Below are positions 12,012 to 23,784 of a stretch of DNA of 64,000 bases, one piece after another. The DNA is from Eupeodes corollae (lineage: Eukaryota; Arthropoda; Insecta; Diptera; Syrphidae). The position numbers and the translations under genes are program-made. How positions within the stretch are numbered: position 1 is the stretch's first letter; every line of letters begins with the position of its first letter. The notes below the pieces were generated by a model. It was not told where the DNA came from and made no database searches. It saw nothing but the letters and a program-made list of their open reading frames with translations. The stretch lies in NCBI RefSeq assembly GCF_945859685.1, contig NC_079147.1, positions 308,014,485 through 308,078,484 of the forward strand. Direction: 5' to 3'.

Positions 12012-12949
12012 TTTTTTTTTTACTTACTTTAACTTCAAAAAAAGCATTGAAAATAGTTACTTCAAAGAAAAGTTAGGAAACACAACTCATTACTTCTAAA
12101 TAAAACCATGAAATGAAGTGACCAAATGGTTGCATATCGCTCATTTGCTGCGATATGGTCACGAATCACGAATTTTGAGTTACTAATTCAGAAGTTCTTG
12201 AAATAAAGTAATTTTTTATCCTGAAGAACGTCATATTTCTACTTATAAAACTGGCAACGAGAGGGCACTTGTATAGTTAAAGAGAATTGTTTCTTTAAAA
12301 ATAATAAAATGCAATACTGACTTAATTTAGTTAGTTCTGAGTTTTCGAAGTAAATCAGTCGTTAAATTTTCTTGGCATATTCAGTATTCTGGCTTTATTT
12401 AACAAAAACGTAAATTTTGTGACTCTTAACAGTTGAGCTCAATACTGTATTATTTCGTGATTAGACGTTATACTTATACAAATCAGGATGAATCTCTTTT
12501 GACTTAATTCAAAATGTAACTGTATTAATATCCATGGCGGCGTAGAATTTCATCGTTTGACGTTGTAACAAATTAAATAAGTTTGTTTATTTTTAAGTCT
12601 ATTGTGGATTATGTGTTTTTATGACATTTTAGCAGAAAAAACAGAAAGCTAATCTTTTAATGTATTAGCTGAAAATATTTTGAAATGTGTCAGTGTTATT
12701 AATAAAATAAAACAAAAAATGTTTAAAGTATTGAGTTTTATACGACGTTATTTTACACTGTTTTTTTTTTCAAAAGTCAGAAAAGCTACTTATTTTGTTT
12801 AAAATAAAATTGAATAGCTCCTTCCTTATTAAAATATTTTCGTTCCTCAGCGTAACTAAACATAAACATATGAGCAAGAATGCAACTAATATCAAGAGCA
12901 AGTAGAATCTGACAATTGGCTATGGCCCCACCAAAAACCAATACAACCT
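12012..12949. other. No feature recognised
   Basis: AT-rich, non-coding as far as can be seen. It leads into the coding-like block at 12950. Confidence 0.4.
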
Positions 12950-13520
12950 ATTTGCCAGGTTGAGAAAAATATTAATACTAATTTTATTTCTTCTAATACA
13001 AATCAAGAAGATTCCGGTAAGCTTCTTTTTTAAACTATTTTCCTTCTTTTTAAAAGGGAATAAAATTCAATTTTTTAGAAACCGAAGTAGTGCTAACCGC
13101 TCAGTCAACTTCGGCTATTGCAGACTCCGTGAGAAGGCGAATTCAAGCTCTTCTTCGTCATCTAACTCAAGGTCATCAAGCGGCCCATCCACTAAAGATA
13201 ACGATGATATTCTGAATGATAAGTCTTACATACCAAGAACTTCAAGCAATAGTAGAAACAAATTCAACGAAGCCGCACCGATTTCGGATCGTACTCCAGA
13301 ATTTCTTCTTGTTTCTTCACAAAACTTAGATGTTCTTAATCTTTTTATAATCAGTACATCAAGTGTAAGAGAAAGACCAAAAGAAGGCAACTAAAAAAAA
13401 GAGCAATGAAAAAATGTAGAATAGAAATCTTGTCAAAAAATTGAAAAACAGCGGAAAAGAATACAAAATGCGAAATGAAGAACACACTATTCGAAATGAA
13501 AATCTTTCTGCAATGAAAAA
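12950..13520 (+). pseudogene. Uncharacterised coding-like pseudogene with possible short intron
   Basis: I do not recognise a function. Three signs suggest former coding sequence. First, a GT..AG interval of 62 nt (13017-13078) has a T-rich 3' end, a size typical of fly introns. Second, the joined downstream frame reads ETEVVLTAQSTSAIADSVRRR, then the sequence continues in a shifted frame with a serine-rich stretch followed by DDILNDKSYIP. Third, near 13430-13480 a basic block reads KKLKNSGKEYK. Acidic/serine N-terminal segments followed by a basic RKR..KKLRNSG-x-x-Y block occur in poorly characterised insect proteins, some of them domesticated or transposon-derived. Frameshifts and stops (for example after 13394) indicate decay. 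The intron and the family hint are inference. Confidence 0.35.
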
Positions 13521-15459
13521 TTCAAACTCACATGTTCTTCAAAATAAAAAAAAATATATTTATTACGTTTCATACAAAAATGAGCATTCTAACGAGAATA
13601 TAAATAATTAAAAAGAAATTCTGAAAAGTAACAAACATTGAGAAAATTAATATTTGTAATGTCGGGATCTTGCGTTTCCAGGACTTTGGTATTAGGATTT
13701 TGAACCCAACCTCTTAGTTTCACAATGTACATATTTTTAAGAGTGACTCGTAAATAGTACCACTCAAGCATTTTTTAATTCAAACTTTTTGAAGGTAATA
13801 TTTTTCTTTAGGAAATAATTGTATACACATCTTACCTTATTTTTTTTTCGATAAATTTCGAAAAACAAATGTATTATTTAAACTACTAAATAATTTACTT
13901 CTAATATTTCATACCAAGTTAAACTTCCTATCAAAAGTATTTCCATTTCAATTACTATCTTCGCTTTGATTTTCTCTTTATAGTGACTTTTACTGTATTC
14001 ATATTGTGTTAAGGCCATAAAATTTTAATCTTCACGGCAACATACATTTAACCATATGCTTGTTGATATCCAACTTAAAATATGTAAAACGTTATCAAAA
14101 GTTTAAATAAAATAAAAACAAAATATAAACACACAACAACTAAAAAAAAAGTAGTAAACAAAAACAAAGCTAAAAACGTATAATCATAAAGATTGCCCAA
14201 CATTTTATTTCCGGCTTTCGAAGCGTCTGATGTAATAGACTCCTCCAATTGCAGCTATCGAAATTTCATCAGCTTCATCGTTGTTTTTGATGTCGTTGGA
14301 CATAATATAGAGGCGTGTCGGTCGGTCTGTCCACGTCGTCTTCGTCGTCGCGTCGTCGGTGGGTCGTGTGGCGCTCGTTGCTGTCGTTTTTGATAGCTTG
14401 TCCTTGGAAAGTGTTGATGTCTATTTTTCAAATCGCGTGAATCTTTCCAATATCTGTGTCGATACATATGCCTAAATTACTATGTTTAGATAAACAAAAA
14501 TAACAAACAAAAAAGAAACAACCAAATTTCAAACAACAAATCGTTAATTTGGGGCGAATTTGTGATTATTTTTAGATTATTTTTAAATTTATATCGGGGA
14601 AATAAGTAAAAGTCATAAACAAAGCCATTATTTTCCCTCTTGCCACCCCGGCGCGACGAGCTAAACCTATACCTACTTGCAGAAATGGACCATTCAAAAA
14701 GTTTCTTGAACCACTCTACTCTCGCTTATTATAGATATTTTCGAATACAGGGTGTTCCTTAAATACAAGAAAAATATTATTATTAAATGGTATAGTTAAT
14801 TTCTTATTCAAATATTATCAGCTAAGGGCTAGTAGTATAAAATTTTGAACTGTGGTTAACTTTGGGGAAACCATATTTTTAATTAACAACAGACCTCATA
14901 AAAGTTCTTTTTGAATCATTGAAATTTGTATAGATTTAAAAATTTGGGAAGGATACGCTAGAATCAAGCTCTGGTACTACTCATTTTTTAGAGAAACAAA
15001 GTCAACTTCTAAATTAATGAAGTAAGAGATTCTAAAATAATATATAACTATATTCAGTTCAAAGAAAGATACAGCAATTCAAAAATAGAGCAAAACCATA
15101 ACTGACTTGATTGCTTCATCAAAATACTGAAGCACATAGAACCTTGAAAGTTCGCTAAATATGGAAGATCTAATGAAGCATTATAGGATACACCTACTGA
15201 ATTAAATTAATTCAATAACTTTTCATGTACATTATTGGTCAAAACAAAAGCAACTTTCATTGCCTCGATTATTAAATAATTAAAAAACAAATTTGGGATT
15301 TAATTATTGTATATTTTTGTTTTTGAAATTTAAGTAAATATTTACAATTTGTAATGGAAAAAAAAATAGTTCATTGTATCTCAATTAGTACAATTCGTTC
15401 AATATTATTCTGGTTAAAACAAAAGCAACTTTTAAAAAACACAATTACCTTTTTTAGAC
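13521..15459. other. No gene recognised
   Basis: Mostly AT-rich non-coding sequence with a GC-richer patch at about 14320-14400. Two similar short blocks, TGGTCAAAACAAAAGCAACT (15235-15254) and a close variant at 15411-15432, lie next to the Tc1 transposase and may be remains of its terminal repeat. Confidence 0.4.
14333..14360 (+). repeat. CGT trinucleotide-rich tract
   Basis: Imperfect CGTCGT repeats; overlapping open frames on both strands give Arg-rich or Val/Arg-rich peptides and are artefacts. Confidence 0.7.
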
Positions 15460-16190
15460 TTACTAACATATTGTTAGTATTTTTAAGGAAACCCACGTTA
15501 ATAAAATTGTTGATCTGCTGTTTGGGATACTTTCCCAAGCCATTTTAATTTGATCAAGCAGGTCATTTTTATTTTTGCAAGAAGTCCTTACAATTCTTCG
15601 ATCTAAAATTTCCCATTGATTATGGGGTTGAGATCTGGGGACTCTGGTGGTCATTGAACCACTTAAATCTGGTTTTCTTGAAACCATGTCTTAGCCGTAT
15701 TGGACATGTGCTGTTGAAATATCTGAGGCAACTGATCCTCAACATTACATTTTAAAAAATGTCACGGCGCATAAAACGATCCCTTGTACCATCTATTTGG
15801 TGAATCGATCCCAGTACATGCCCTGAAAAACATCCCCATACCTTACCTTCACATAAGCATTGGTTTTACGTGCATTTATTGACCCTTTGAATAGTCTGCG
15901 AACACGACGGAAATCATAGGAACCCTTGAAATTGAATTTGGACTTGTCCGAAAAAAGTACGTTCCTCCATTTTTATACGGTCCACTTGATGTGGTCATGA
16001 GCACATTTTAATCTCTTGAACTTCTTTCTTGGTTTACATAAATGCTTTTTTACAGCTTTGAAAGGCTTAAGTGCATCATCAACAGCTCGTCTCCGAATTG
16101 TTCTCGTGCTTACGTTTAGGTCGAGTTAGGTTCTTATTTCTTTAGATGTTATAAAAGGGTCTTTTTTAATTGAGTGCATCCTCTTGTTTT
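15460..16190 (-). pseudogene. Tc1-like transposase, degraded
   Basis: Minus-strand transposase of the Tc1 group. From N to C: an MHSIKKDPFITSKEI-like DNA-binding segment near 16140-16185; a block resembling ALKPFKAVKKHLCKPRKK; NVLFSDKSKFNF (about 15935-15970), carrying the first catalytic Asp; a block resembling VFQGMYWD; and near 15600-15620 WEILDRRIVRT, where the family has N-x-WE-x-L-x-x-R, carrying the final Glu of the DDE triad. The middle NDP-x-HT motif is not intact. Stops and frame changes are frequent. A possible right terminal repeat (sequence facing TTGCGTATGGTTTGTCC near 16293-16309) resembles the left CAAAAGCAACT blocks only loosely. Confidence 0.8.
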
Positions 16191-17594
16191 GTTTCTTTTT
16201 GTTCTCTATAATAATGTATTACATTTTTGAAAAAAATTAACATGATTAGTTACAGTTATTAATTTTTTAATAAATATGGAGGTAGTTTTAGTTGCGTATG
16301 GTTTGTCCAACACAGTATGTATGCCCAAGTTTCATATTTCTACGAAATACTCCAGAAGTTTGTTGAATGATAAAAATTGATATGACAAAAGGAGTTGATT
16401 TGTATAAAATCACAGAGATAGTCAATCTGAAATCATATACTCAGAGGCGTGGTGTCGACCTACTCATATACTTTTTTATTATTTTAAACTTAAAGACCTT
16501 CTACGATACACCCTGTTTACTCATTCGTATATCCTCCATCATCCAACAAACAGGCGCATTTATCTAGCACGCGAATAAAGCGAATTCAAACAAATAAATT
16601 AAAGATATAAAAAATCGAATTTGTTTGTAATAAAATCGAAGAAATTATCTTGTAAGCATGGAATACAAATCTGTTATCGGAACTTGTGTGACGTAGATCG
16701 CTTCGCTACCGCAACCGCACACAATTGATTGAAAAGGAGAAAGGTTTTATTTTTGTTTGAATTAAATTTTATTGTTGTTGTTGTTGTTGGCCCGCAGTCC
16801 ACAGTACATCACTAAATTATTGTATGACTTTGAGGCACCACCGTCGCCGCCACCGCACCGCGATAAAAAGTAAAATTAATTCCACAATTTCTTTTACTTC
16901 GAAAACTTATGTTATGTACATATCTAATGTATCTATGTTATTTTTTAAAGATTGGAATATAAAAACTAAGGAAGTGATGATGATTCTTGGACTTTCAATG
17001 AAATTGACTACGAACACAAGAAGAATTATGGGGGAGCATTTTTCTTAAAACAATTATCGACTATTGGCGCCTCTTTAATTTATACGTACTCACACATAAA
17101 AAAAACTAAGGCGCCACCCGCGGTTTTTAAAGACCAAGGAGACGACGAAGCATAGAGAAACTTCAAATTGAATTCTATAGTGTTGCAATATGCTAAGATC
17201 TTTCAACATAGAAAAGTGCTGTTAATGAACTTTCAACACTGCGAACGTTCAAAGAATACAAAAAAATACCTTCATACAAGTATACCTTAGAGTTTTGATA
17301 TTGCTTTCAAAAGATTGATGGACAGAAATCTGACGTGTTTTACGACTCAATATATGTGTGTACACAGAGGCACCCTACTTTGAAAAGCTCTTTTCAAGAA
17401 ATAAGACAAGTAGATGATGTATAGTCTCAATTTGTGTTGTGTTTACCTGCAATTGAATAAAACATAAATTGGTATGATGAAGACTGCAAGAATGAGAGCT
17501 GAAGGATGAGATATATCAACACAGGGCTTTCTAACAATATAAGAAATTTCAAAACTAAAAGATTCAGTAAAAAAACAACACGCAAAATTCTAAA
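16191..17594. other. No gene recognised; TTG microsatellite
   Basis: AT-rich non-coding sequence. A perfect TTG run lies at 16772-16788, and a short balanced-composition patch at about 16815-16865 is rich in CACCG words. Open frames at 16367-16567 and 16824-17048 show no motif. Confidence 0.4.
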
Positions 17595-18200
17595 AAATTC
17601 ATGAAATCTTTATTTGAGTCGGTGGATATTTTTTAATGTTTAAAGATAATTGCACGCAAATGATGGTAGTTGGTATTGGCATACTCTTTCTAATATTTCG
17701 GCTGATATCGCACGAATTAATGTAGCTACAAACCTTAACAAAGGTCCACAAAAAATAGTCTATAGAGCAGTCAGGTTTCACGATCTAGGCTGCTAATTGA
17801 TTATTAATTAAATGAACTCGATTCTTAACTGACCTATTATTACGCGTGTTTGTAGGCATGTGGCACCATTTTGTTGAAACCAAATATCATAAAAGTCCTG
17901 CTTTTTGATGACGCTGAAAAAAAATTGTTGTCTTAGCAAAGTAGGGCGCACCATTCATAGTAACGTTTCGATTCGCATCATCTTTGAAAGACAACACAAT
18001 GATTAAACCAGCTTAGTTACTTTTTCTGAATGGGTCTTTGCTTGTCCACCTGAAATAGGCTTCGTCGCTGAAAACAATTATTCGACATTCGGCCATATTT
18101 TGAGAGCCCATTCACCAACAATTCGGGGTTGTGGAAAGTCAGCTTCAATTTTTTAAAATTTTTCTATTTTGAATGAATCTAAATTGAATAATAATTTCCA
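17595..18200 (-). pseudogene. DUF4817-type transposase, C-terminal half, degraded
   Basis: From N to C on the minus strand: a block that reads as a worn IFSDEAHFW motif followed by a DKQ-like stretch near 18030-18095; VTMNGAPYF near 17950-17985, equivalent to the NVTVNG-RY block; a worn MWFQQDGATCHT block near 17845-17890; and DYFLWTFVKV at about 17735-17765, the third catalytic region, followed by the helical tail to 17599. Several stops and frame changes are present. It is the second member of this family in the window, on the same strand as all the others. Confidence 0.7.
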
Positions 18201-18329
18201 ATTGCATTATTTTAAAAAAGAGGATTATGATTCCATAAAAACTTTTTTGAACAAATTAGATTGGCAACATATCTTAAGCGGTAAAGATACTAAATAAGTT
18301 TTTACTCTGTTTTGGAACATCTATTTTAT

Positions 18330-19110
18330 TGATCTCAAATTAATCTATGTCAATTGTCAACACAATGAATTCAGATCCTATATTTGATCTTTGTAATTTG
18401 CAGTTATCTGTAGACAACGTCTTGCAAGTACATTTATCTCTTGTAAAAAGTTTTTCTATTCCACCAATTCTTTTACAAACTACTTCTACTTCTACTTCGT
18501 ATAATATTTAACCTTTCTTTAAGTAATGGTAAGTTCTTAGATGAATGGAAGTACTCTTATAAAATCAGGTACAAAATGTTTGAAAATTACAAACCAATTG
18601 CAAAACTTCAGTTAATTCCTAAGGTTGTCGAAGCTGTAGTAAAAAACAAATAATATAATCTTATTCACAATACATTTTAGTTTCTTTAAAGGAAAATCCA
18701 CTACTACAAACGTATCAGTATTTTTAAATGTTTTGTCCATCACAGATAAAAATGTGTTTTTAAGTCGACACTATTTACACTGATTTTTTACAGGCTTTCA
18801 ACCCCGTCCAACATAGTTTTCTCTTAAGAGATTTATTAGCATCACTCTCATCTTCTAATGTGGATAAAGATTTATTTAGAAGGTAGAAAATAGGGGTGAA
18901 AATTGATAATGTCTTGTCTAAGGAACGTTTTTCGGGTGTTCCTCAAGGTAGCCACCCTGGACCACTACTTTTCATTTTTGACTTACCATTATATCTAACT
19001 TTTTTAAAATGTCTTCTATTTGCTGACGATTTGAAAATATTCACATCCATAAATTCATTAAAGAACGTACAAAAAAATTTCAAATTTATTTAAATAATTT
19101 AATTGATTAT
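18330..19110 (+). pseudogene. Jockey/CR1-like non-LTR retrotransposon RT fragment
   Basis: Part of a LINE reverse transcriptase. From N to C: a block resembling FDLCNLQLSVDNV; an ENYKPIAKLQLIPKVVEAVV block (about 18570-18640), the conserved NYRPI-x-L-x-x-x-x-K-x-x-E motif; FFKGKSTTTNVSVFLN (18680-18730); VDTIYTDFLQAFNPVQH (18765-18812), where the catalytic D-F-x-KAFD-x-V-x-H motif has lost its second Asp; SGVPQGSHPGPLLFIFDLPL (18932-18990); and LLFADDLKIF (19014-19043), the RT active-site box, still intact. In-frame stops interrupt it, for example before KIGVKIDN. The element is truncated on both sides. Confidence 0.85.
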
Positions 19111-19189
19111 TATATTTTTATTTTGACAATAAGAAGTGTAGCGAAGTGACATTTTCTAGAAACCATAGTCCATAATACTATTAAAAAAA

Positions 19190-19630
19190 GAGGCTGGAAT
19201 GCGACCCACACTGATAACTTCCCATCCCGTCGTATCAATTTTTACCAAATTTGAGTAATATTTTCTATAGATTTTATTATTTATGAAAAAACGTACTGTT
19301 GGATTTTTATATAAAAACTACTGAATATCGAAAACAATATTTTCTGTGAAATAAAATAAGTTTGAAGCCAATATTTTTAATTTTTGAAAAGATATTTGAG
19401 TCGAAAATCAATTTTAACCAACTTTTGTTAATTTTTTTTTTAGGTTTTTAATTTTTTGTAAAAAAAACTGTCAATTCGATTCGTAAAGTTTTGGAAGTGA
19501 CAATTTTTTTTTCATTTTTTTTTTTCTGCCTTATTTTCTGTATAACAAAATTTATTTGAAATCGATATCTCTTCTGGTTCTTGAGCTATGGACGACGAAA
19601 AAACGTTTCGAACGTACGGACGTACGGACT
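19190..19630 (-). repeat. Family A repeat, copy A2 (truncated, internal deletion)
   Basis: Minus-orientation copy starting with GGCTGGAATGCGACCCACAC and TGATAACTTCCCATCCCGTC. One to two satellite monomers follow, then the sequence jumps directly to the CTGCCTTATTTTCTGTATAAC and TCTTGAGCTATGGACGACG blocks and ends in a short CGTACGGACGTACGG tract. The far palindromic terminus is missing. Confidence 0.8.
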
Positions 19631-19720
19631 CAATAGTTATGAGTCTTTATTTTAATCTATAATGAGTTTAGAGAAAATCTTGATTTTGATACTTCAATAG
19701 TTTTTAAAAAAGTAAGTACA

Positions 19721-19752
19721 CGTGGCATGATGGTTAGTGCGTTGGACTTTCG
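19721..19752 (+). mobile_element. SINE head fragment, copy 2
   Basis: The first 32 bases match the tRNA-like head of the other SINE copies (GGCATGATGGTTAGTGCGTT then GGACT). The similarity stops at about 19752. The SINE 3' tail reappears at 20295. Confidence 0.65.
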
Positions 19753-20294
19753 GTACGTTCGGATAGAACGAGTATTTTGAGAGTGCACGCTTGAGCGGCT
19801 TCATTCCAACAGAGGCATTCCTCTTTTTAGATAGATGCGGTCTGATACAGAATAGTTTGGATAGGCGACTCCTGTACAATCAGGACGTCATGGCACAAGG
19901 CGGAGCAGAGCTCTTTCGGTTCAGTAGGTCTGTGTCCGAACGAGACCAAACTCACAAACAATAATTTAAATTATTTAGATGTGCTGCTGTGGTTGTTCTA
20001 GTTTTAAGTAAATTATAGGTAGAATAGGTAGTTTAAGTTAGTTTTAAATTTTATTTTAAGGACCTAATTTTAAGTACATAGTTTTTAAGTAAAAAAATAT
20101 ATTGAAATTAGTTTTTTTTTTAAATAACGAATAACAGTAAAATAGTTCTTAGTGCTAAAAGGCATTAGTATTAAGTATTAGAATGTCCGCATGGGACCAG
20201 GAAATTATGGTTAATTATGCTAGTTTTATGAATTTTTGTCTTGCTTTAAGATAGTTTTAAGAATAAATTAATAAAAATGAATTTAAAAAAAAAT
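19753..20294. other. Sequence between SINE head and tail; LINE 3' UTR-like
   Basis: 542 bp separating SINE head and tail. The first 180 bp have balanced composition. The rest is rich in TTTTAAGT words and ends in an A-rich tail just before the SINE tail, as a LINE 3' end would. No coding motif was recognised, so the LINE identification is inference. Confidence 0.3.
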
Positions 20295-20350
20295 GTAAGT
20301 CACTAAGCCTTAGTTCTCAAGGGAATAATGTGCCACCTAATTTATTTATT
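20295..20350 (+). mobile_element. SINE tail fragment, copy 2
   Basis: Matches the SINE 3' body (GTAAGTCACTAAGCC, then TAGTTCTCAA and GTGCCACCTAATTTATTTA). Together with 19721-19752 it suggests one SINE copy whose middle was replaced or interrupted. Confidence 0.65.
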
Positions 20351-22689
20351 TTTAATAGTTTCTGAAAATACGTTTTGGACTTGACTTTTTGCACTGATTC
20401 AAGTTTTTAAAGTACCAGTTTTCAACATTATTTCTAAATAATATATTATATAATATATTTCAAGAACTTGATGTAATAGAATTCTTTAGACAACGGATTT
20501 GTTACAAGAATCAAACTAACTTTTAAACCCCTTTATGACTCTTTCTGTTGAAAGCCATTTTAGCAAACATTTTTTACATTACATAAGACATTAAACAAAC
20601 AATAAACCGGTGAAATAAATAGATCACATAATATTTGTTACCTCGAATAATTTCCGAAAAAAAAATTATGTAACTTCAACATAATTCAAGGCATGGACGA
20701 ACACCGCATTTTACATCTGGTACAATTAAAAAAAAAATAGAATTCACAATTTGTTTGAACCCAGTTGGTTCGAACTCCAATATTTCGGGAAAAAAAACGT
20801 ACAAAAATCCGATTTATTTTATTAGATGTAAAATATTGTCATGTGCTTATGGTTAGTTTTTTTTAGAAAAATTCAATTGACAGTTTTCCGTCTTTGTGAG
20901 ATGAATCAACACAATCCAATTCTATTAAAAAATTTCAGATTAGAATTGTCAAAATTTATTGATGCCATCTTGAATCTAAATTAAAGTATGAATTTGGCTG
21001 TGTTTTCATTGCATTCTTCACTTTCTTGTTATTTTTTGAATTTTGTAAGCATTGTCGGTCACAAGAATATGTTTGTTTTAATCTTATTGTAATTAAAAAA
21101 ATGTTTCAGTAATTTGTGTAAGCGTCTAGTAGCTTTATTCAGAAACAACATACATTTTGTTTGAAAATGACTATCACATTGTTGTTTTGACAGCTTTTTA
21201 GGCTCTAAATTTGACTATTACCTTACATAGACGAAATTCGTCAAATATAATTTTTGCTGCAACAAGTTACATAGCCCATTCGAGCAGTCCAATTTTTCAT
21301 CTCAAATGTCAAACCTTAAATAAAAATCGTCAAATTCATTCAGCTTAAAAACACCCTATTTACAATATCATTTAAATCTACTCATTTAATATTAATAAAT
21401 AAATATTTGTAGCAGTATTTCTTTTGTTGTTGTTGCATGAAATGCTAAATGAGGCTATCTAACCTAATGCATATGCCCATTTATAAAACTTCTGCCCTAC
21501 TCTTCCATTTATGTAAAAATATACAAATTAACGGTATGCATTCATAATAAACCGACTTAATTTGGTCATCTTCTTATAAGTTGGGTGTGTCTCACTCAGC
21601 TGTATCGAATCGATAGTGCCGCAGTGCATTTTGATATAAGTTTCTCCTCTATAATCAAGTGTACTAGATCAATATCATGTTGATAGCGAAGAATGGTTTA
21701 TAAACATTTTTATTTATTTATGAAGACATTATTTGCATTACTCACGTGTCAACACTGAATGACTACTTGTATTTTATTATAAGTACCTGGAGGTAGTATC
21801 TTATGACAATAAACAATTAGTGTTCAGTTTTAATTAAGTGTATGCCATGACTAAATCTATTACATTCATTTGAATAACAAATTTAATTTAATGTCTAGAG
21901 GTGAATATCTAGGTCTTGCGTAACTCATCACTCAATAAAAGACAACTTACTGACTCTTGAACAATAAACAAGTGATCCAAGTTGGTGATATTTACATCAA
22001 CTTTTTTTTGTATCTTTTCGTTGATGATCAAAATTGACACTAAGCAAAAATTATGTTTTTCTATGAATTTTAAGGTAAATTAAAAATAACTCAAATAATA
22101 ATAAATATGCACAATAACATTCGTCTGTCAAAATTGAAAAAGCTCAAAACAAAATCATTCATTATATTTGAAAACCTACGGAAAGTGAATTTAATTCACA
22201 AAAAAGAAGAGAAATATATTGAAAATTAAATTTCGAAAAAATATTTTACAATAATCTTCTCTCGAGATCTAAAAGTACTTTAAAGATTGTTTTCGAGTTT
22301 ATTCGGCTGTGTATTCCTAGGAGAAGGTGTAAGAAATTGTTTTAATTCAAGGGCGGATTTAAGAAGAGTTTCACGGCGCTTTCAACACCCTAACGGTGCA
22401 ATTCATCCGTTTTCAAAATTATGTGCTAAGCTAAACAGGAAGAATACGACAGTTCTAGTAACGCTTTCTACATTTTTGGAGAATTTAATTAAAACACTTA
22501 ATTTTCTTTTAAAGTTCTAAATGCGCGAAATAATCAATTAAATCACTACTGTAGAGTACGTAGTTTTTCTAATACACATCTCTTTAAAAATCGCAAAAAA
22601 ACGTATATGTAACTCACTGATTAGGCGATCACCAATATTAATAACTACTTTTGGTCATTGAAACTTTGTGCGAAATCGAAATATTGGGA
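20351..22689. other. No gene recognised
   Basis: About 2.3 kb of AT-rich sequence with no transposon motif I can identify. The open frame at 22287-22520 has no family similarity. Confidence 0.5.
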
Positions 22690-23185
22690 TTTTTTACTAA
22701 GGGGGCGTGGTATCCACCCCTTTTTTTTAAATCAGATATAAATTTAAATAACGTTTACGTTAGCACTTCACTGTGTTGTAGCATAATGCAATTAAGACGA
22801 ATCTATTTTAACTGCAACACAAATCTAATGATTCAACTTTTGCACTAAAAGGCGTGGTATCAACCCACTTCCTATAGATCTTTTATCTTACATACGGAAT
22901 ATTTCTGATTTATGTAGAGTTATGAAACTAAGCATAAGCTGATATTTATGTTTTCACAAAAATAAACTAAAAAACCTAAAATTGTGCATTCAGGGGGCGT
23001 GATGACATCCCTCTTTTCTAAAAATGTTTTTTTTTTTATTTATTATTTCTAAGCTATTAAATGAATAAAACTTTGGAGTGCAAATAAAGAATTACATCAA
23101 CACTTTTACATTTCAAGAGGCGTATATACAAAACAACTTCGGAAGCTTATTATTTAATAATTCAAAGGCGTGATTTCCTTTGCAA
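22690..23185. repeat. Degenerate tandem array, about 146-bp unit
   Basis: A GGCGTGGTATCMACCC-like motif recurs at 22704, 22851 and 22996, spaced 147 and 145 bp, with weaker hits at 23119 and 23167. Sequence between the motifs is strongly diverged. I read this as an old satellite fragment; the periodicity of the first three hits is seen directly and the rest is inference. Confidence 0.45.
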
Positions 23186-23544
23186 GAGGCAGAAGAATAA
23201 TCCCAAAAACATTATTGTGTAAGAGACCCAAAGTTCTGATTAATAAATCTGACATATGAAGTAGTGAGATTTTAAAACATTTCAACTTCTAAATTCTTTA
23301 ATATCAAATATTGGCTATTAATTGATTATTCTTTCAAATATACGATATTGCCAAAACATTTTTTAAGTGCTTACAATTTCTCCGAATCTACTCATCTGCT
23401 CATCAATAATTGCACCAATAAGATGAATTTCGGACTTGCCAAGTATATATATATTAGCCGCACATCAAGAATGTGGAATGATGTCTCTGTTTCCCCCCCC
23501 CTTTTTTCTATATTTAAGACCTAAACACCGATATTCACGATTAT

Positions 23545-23784
23545 ACCCGTAACGGGATGGTAAGTGCGTAGGGGAATTGAGTTCAACGCCTACCTGTGCC
23601 ACCTAAAGCTTTTTTAAAGGGTACTACCTCTTGCGAGGAATTGACAAATGCTCTAAGAATAATTCTTGTCGTGAAACTATCCGTTCGGATCCAATTTAAG
23701 AACTGTAGGTCCCCTCCGTCCCTGACAACATTACTCAAACACCAATAATGGTTTAGAGTTGTAAGTCCCTAGACGCTAGTTCTC
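23545..23784 (+). mobile_element. SINE, copy 3, abutting a truncated transposase
   Basis: The diverged head has ACCCGTAACGGGATGGTAAG at the A-box position and a poor B box. The body is well matched: CTGTGCCACCTAAAG, CCTCTTGCGAGGAATTGAC, GAACTGTAGGTCCCCTCC and GAGTTGTAAGTCCCTAG. The 3' terminus is missing. Its 3' side joins directly onto the C-terminal side of the minus-strand transposase at 23785. Confidence 0.8.

Noticed and set aside
14747..16516. ACAGGGTGT at 14747-14755 facing ACACCCTGT at 16508-16516 as terminal repeats of the Tc1 element
   Set aside because: Only nine bases match, the flanks do not extend the match, and the motif is not the expected Tc1 terminus; chance is likely.
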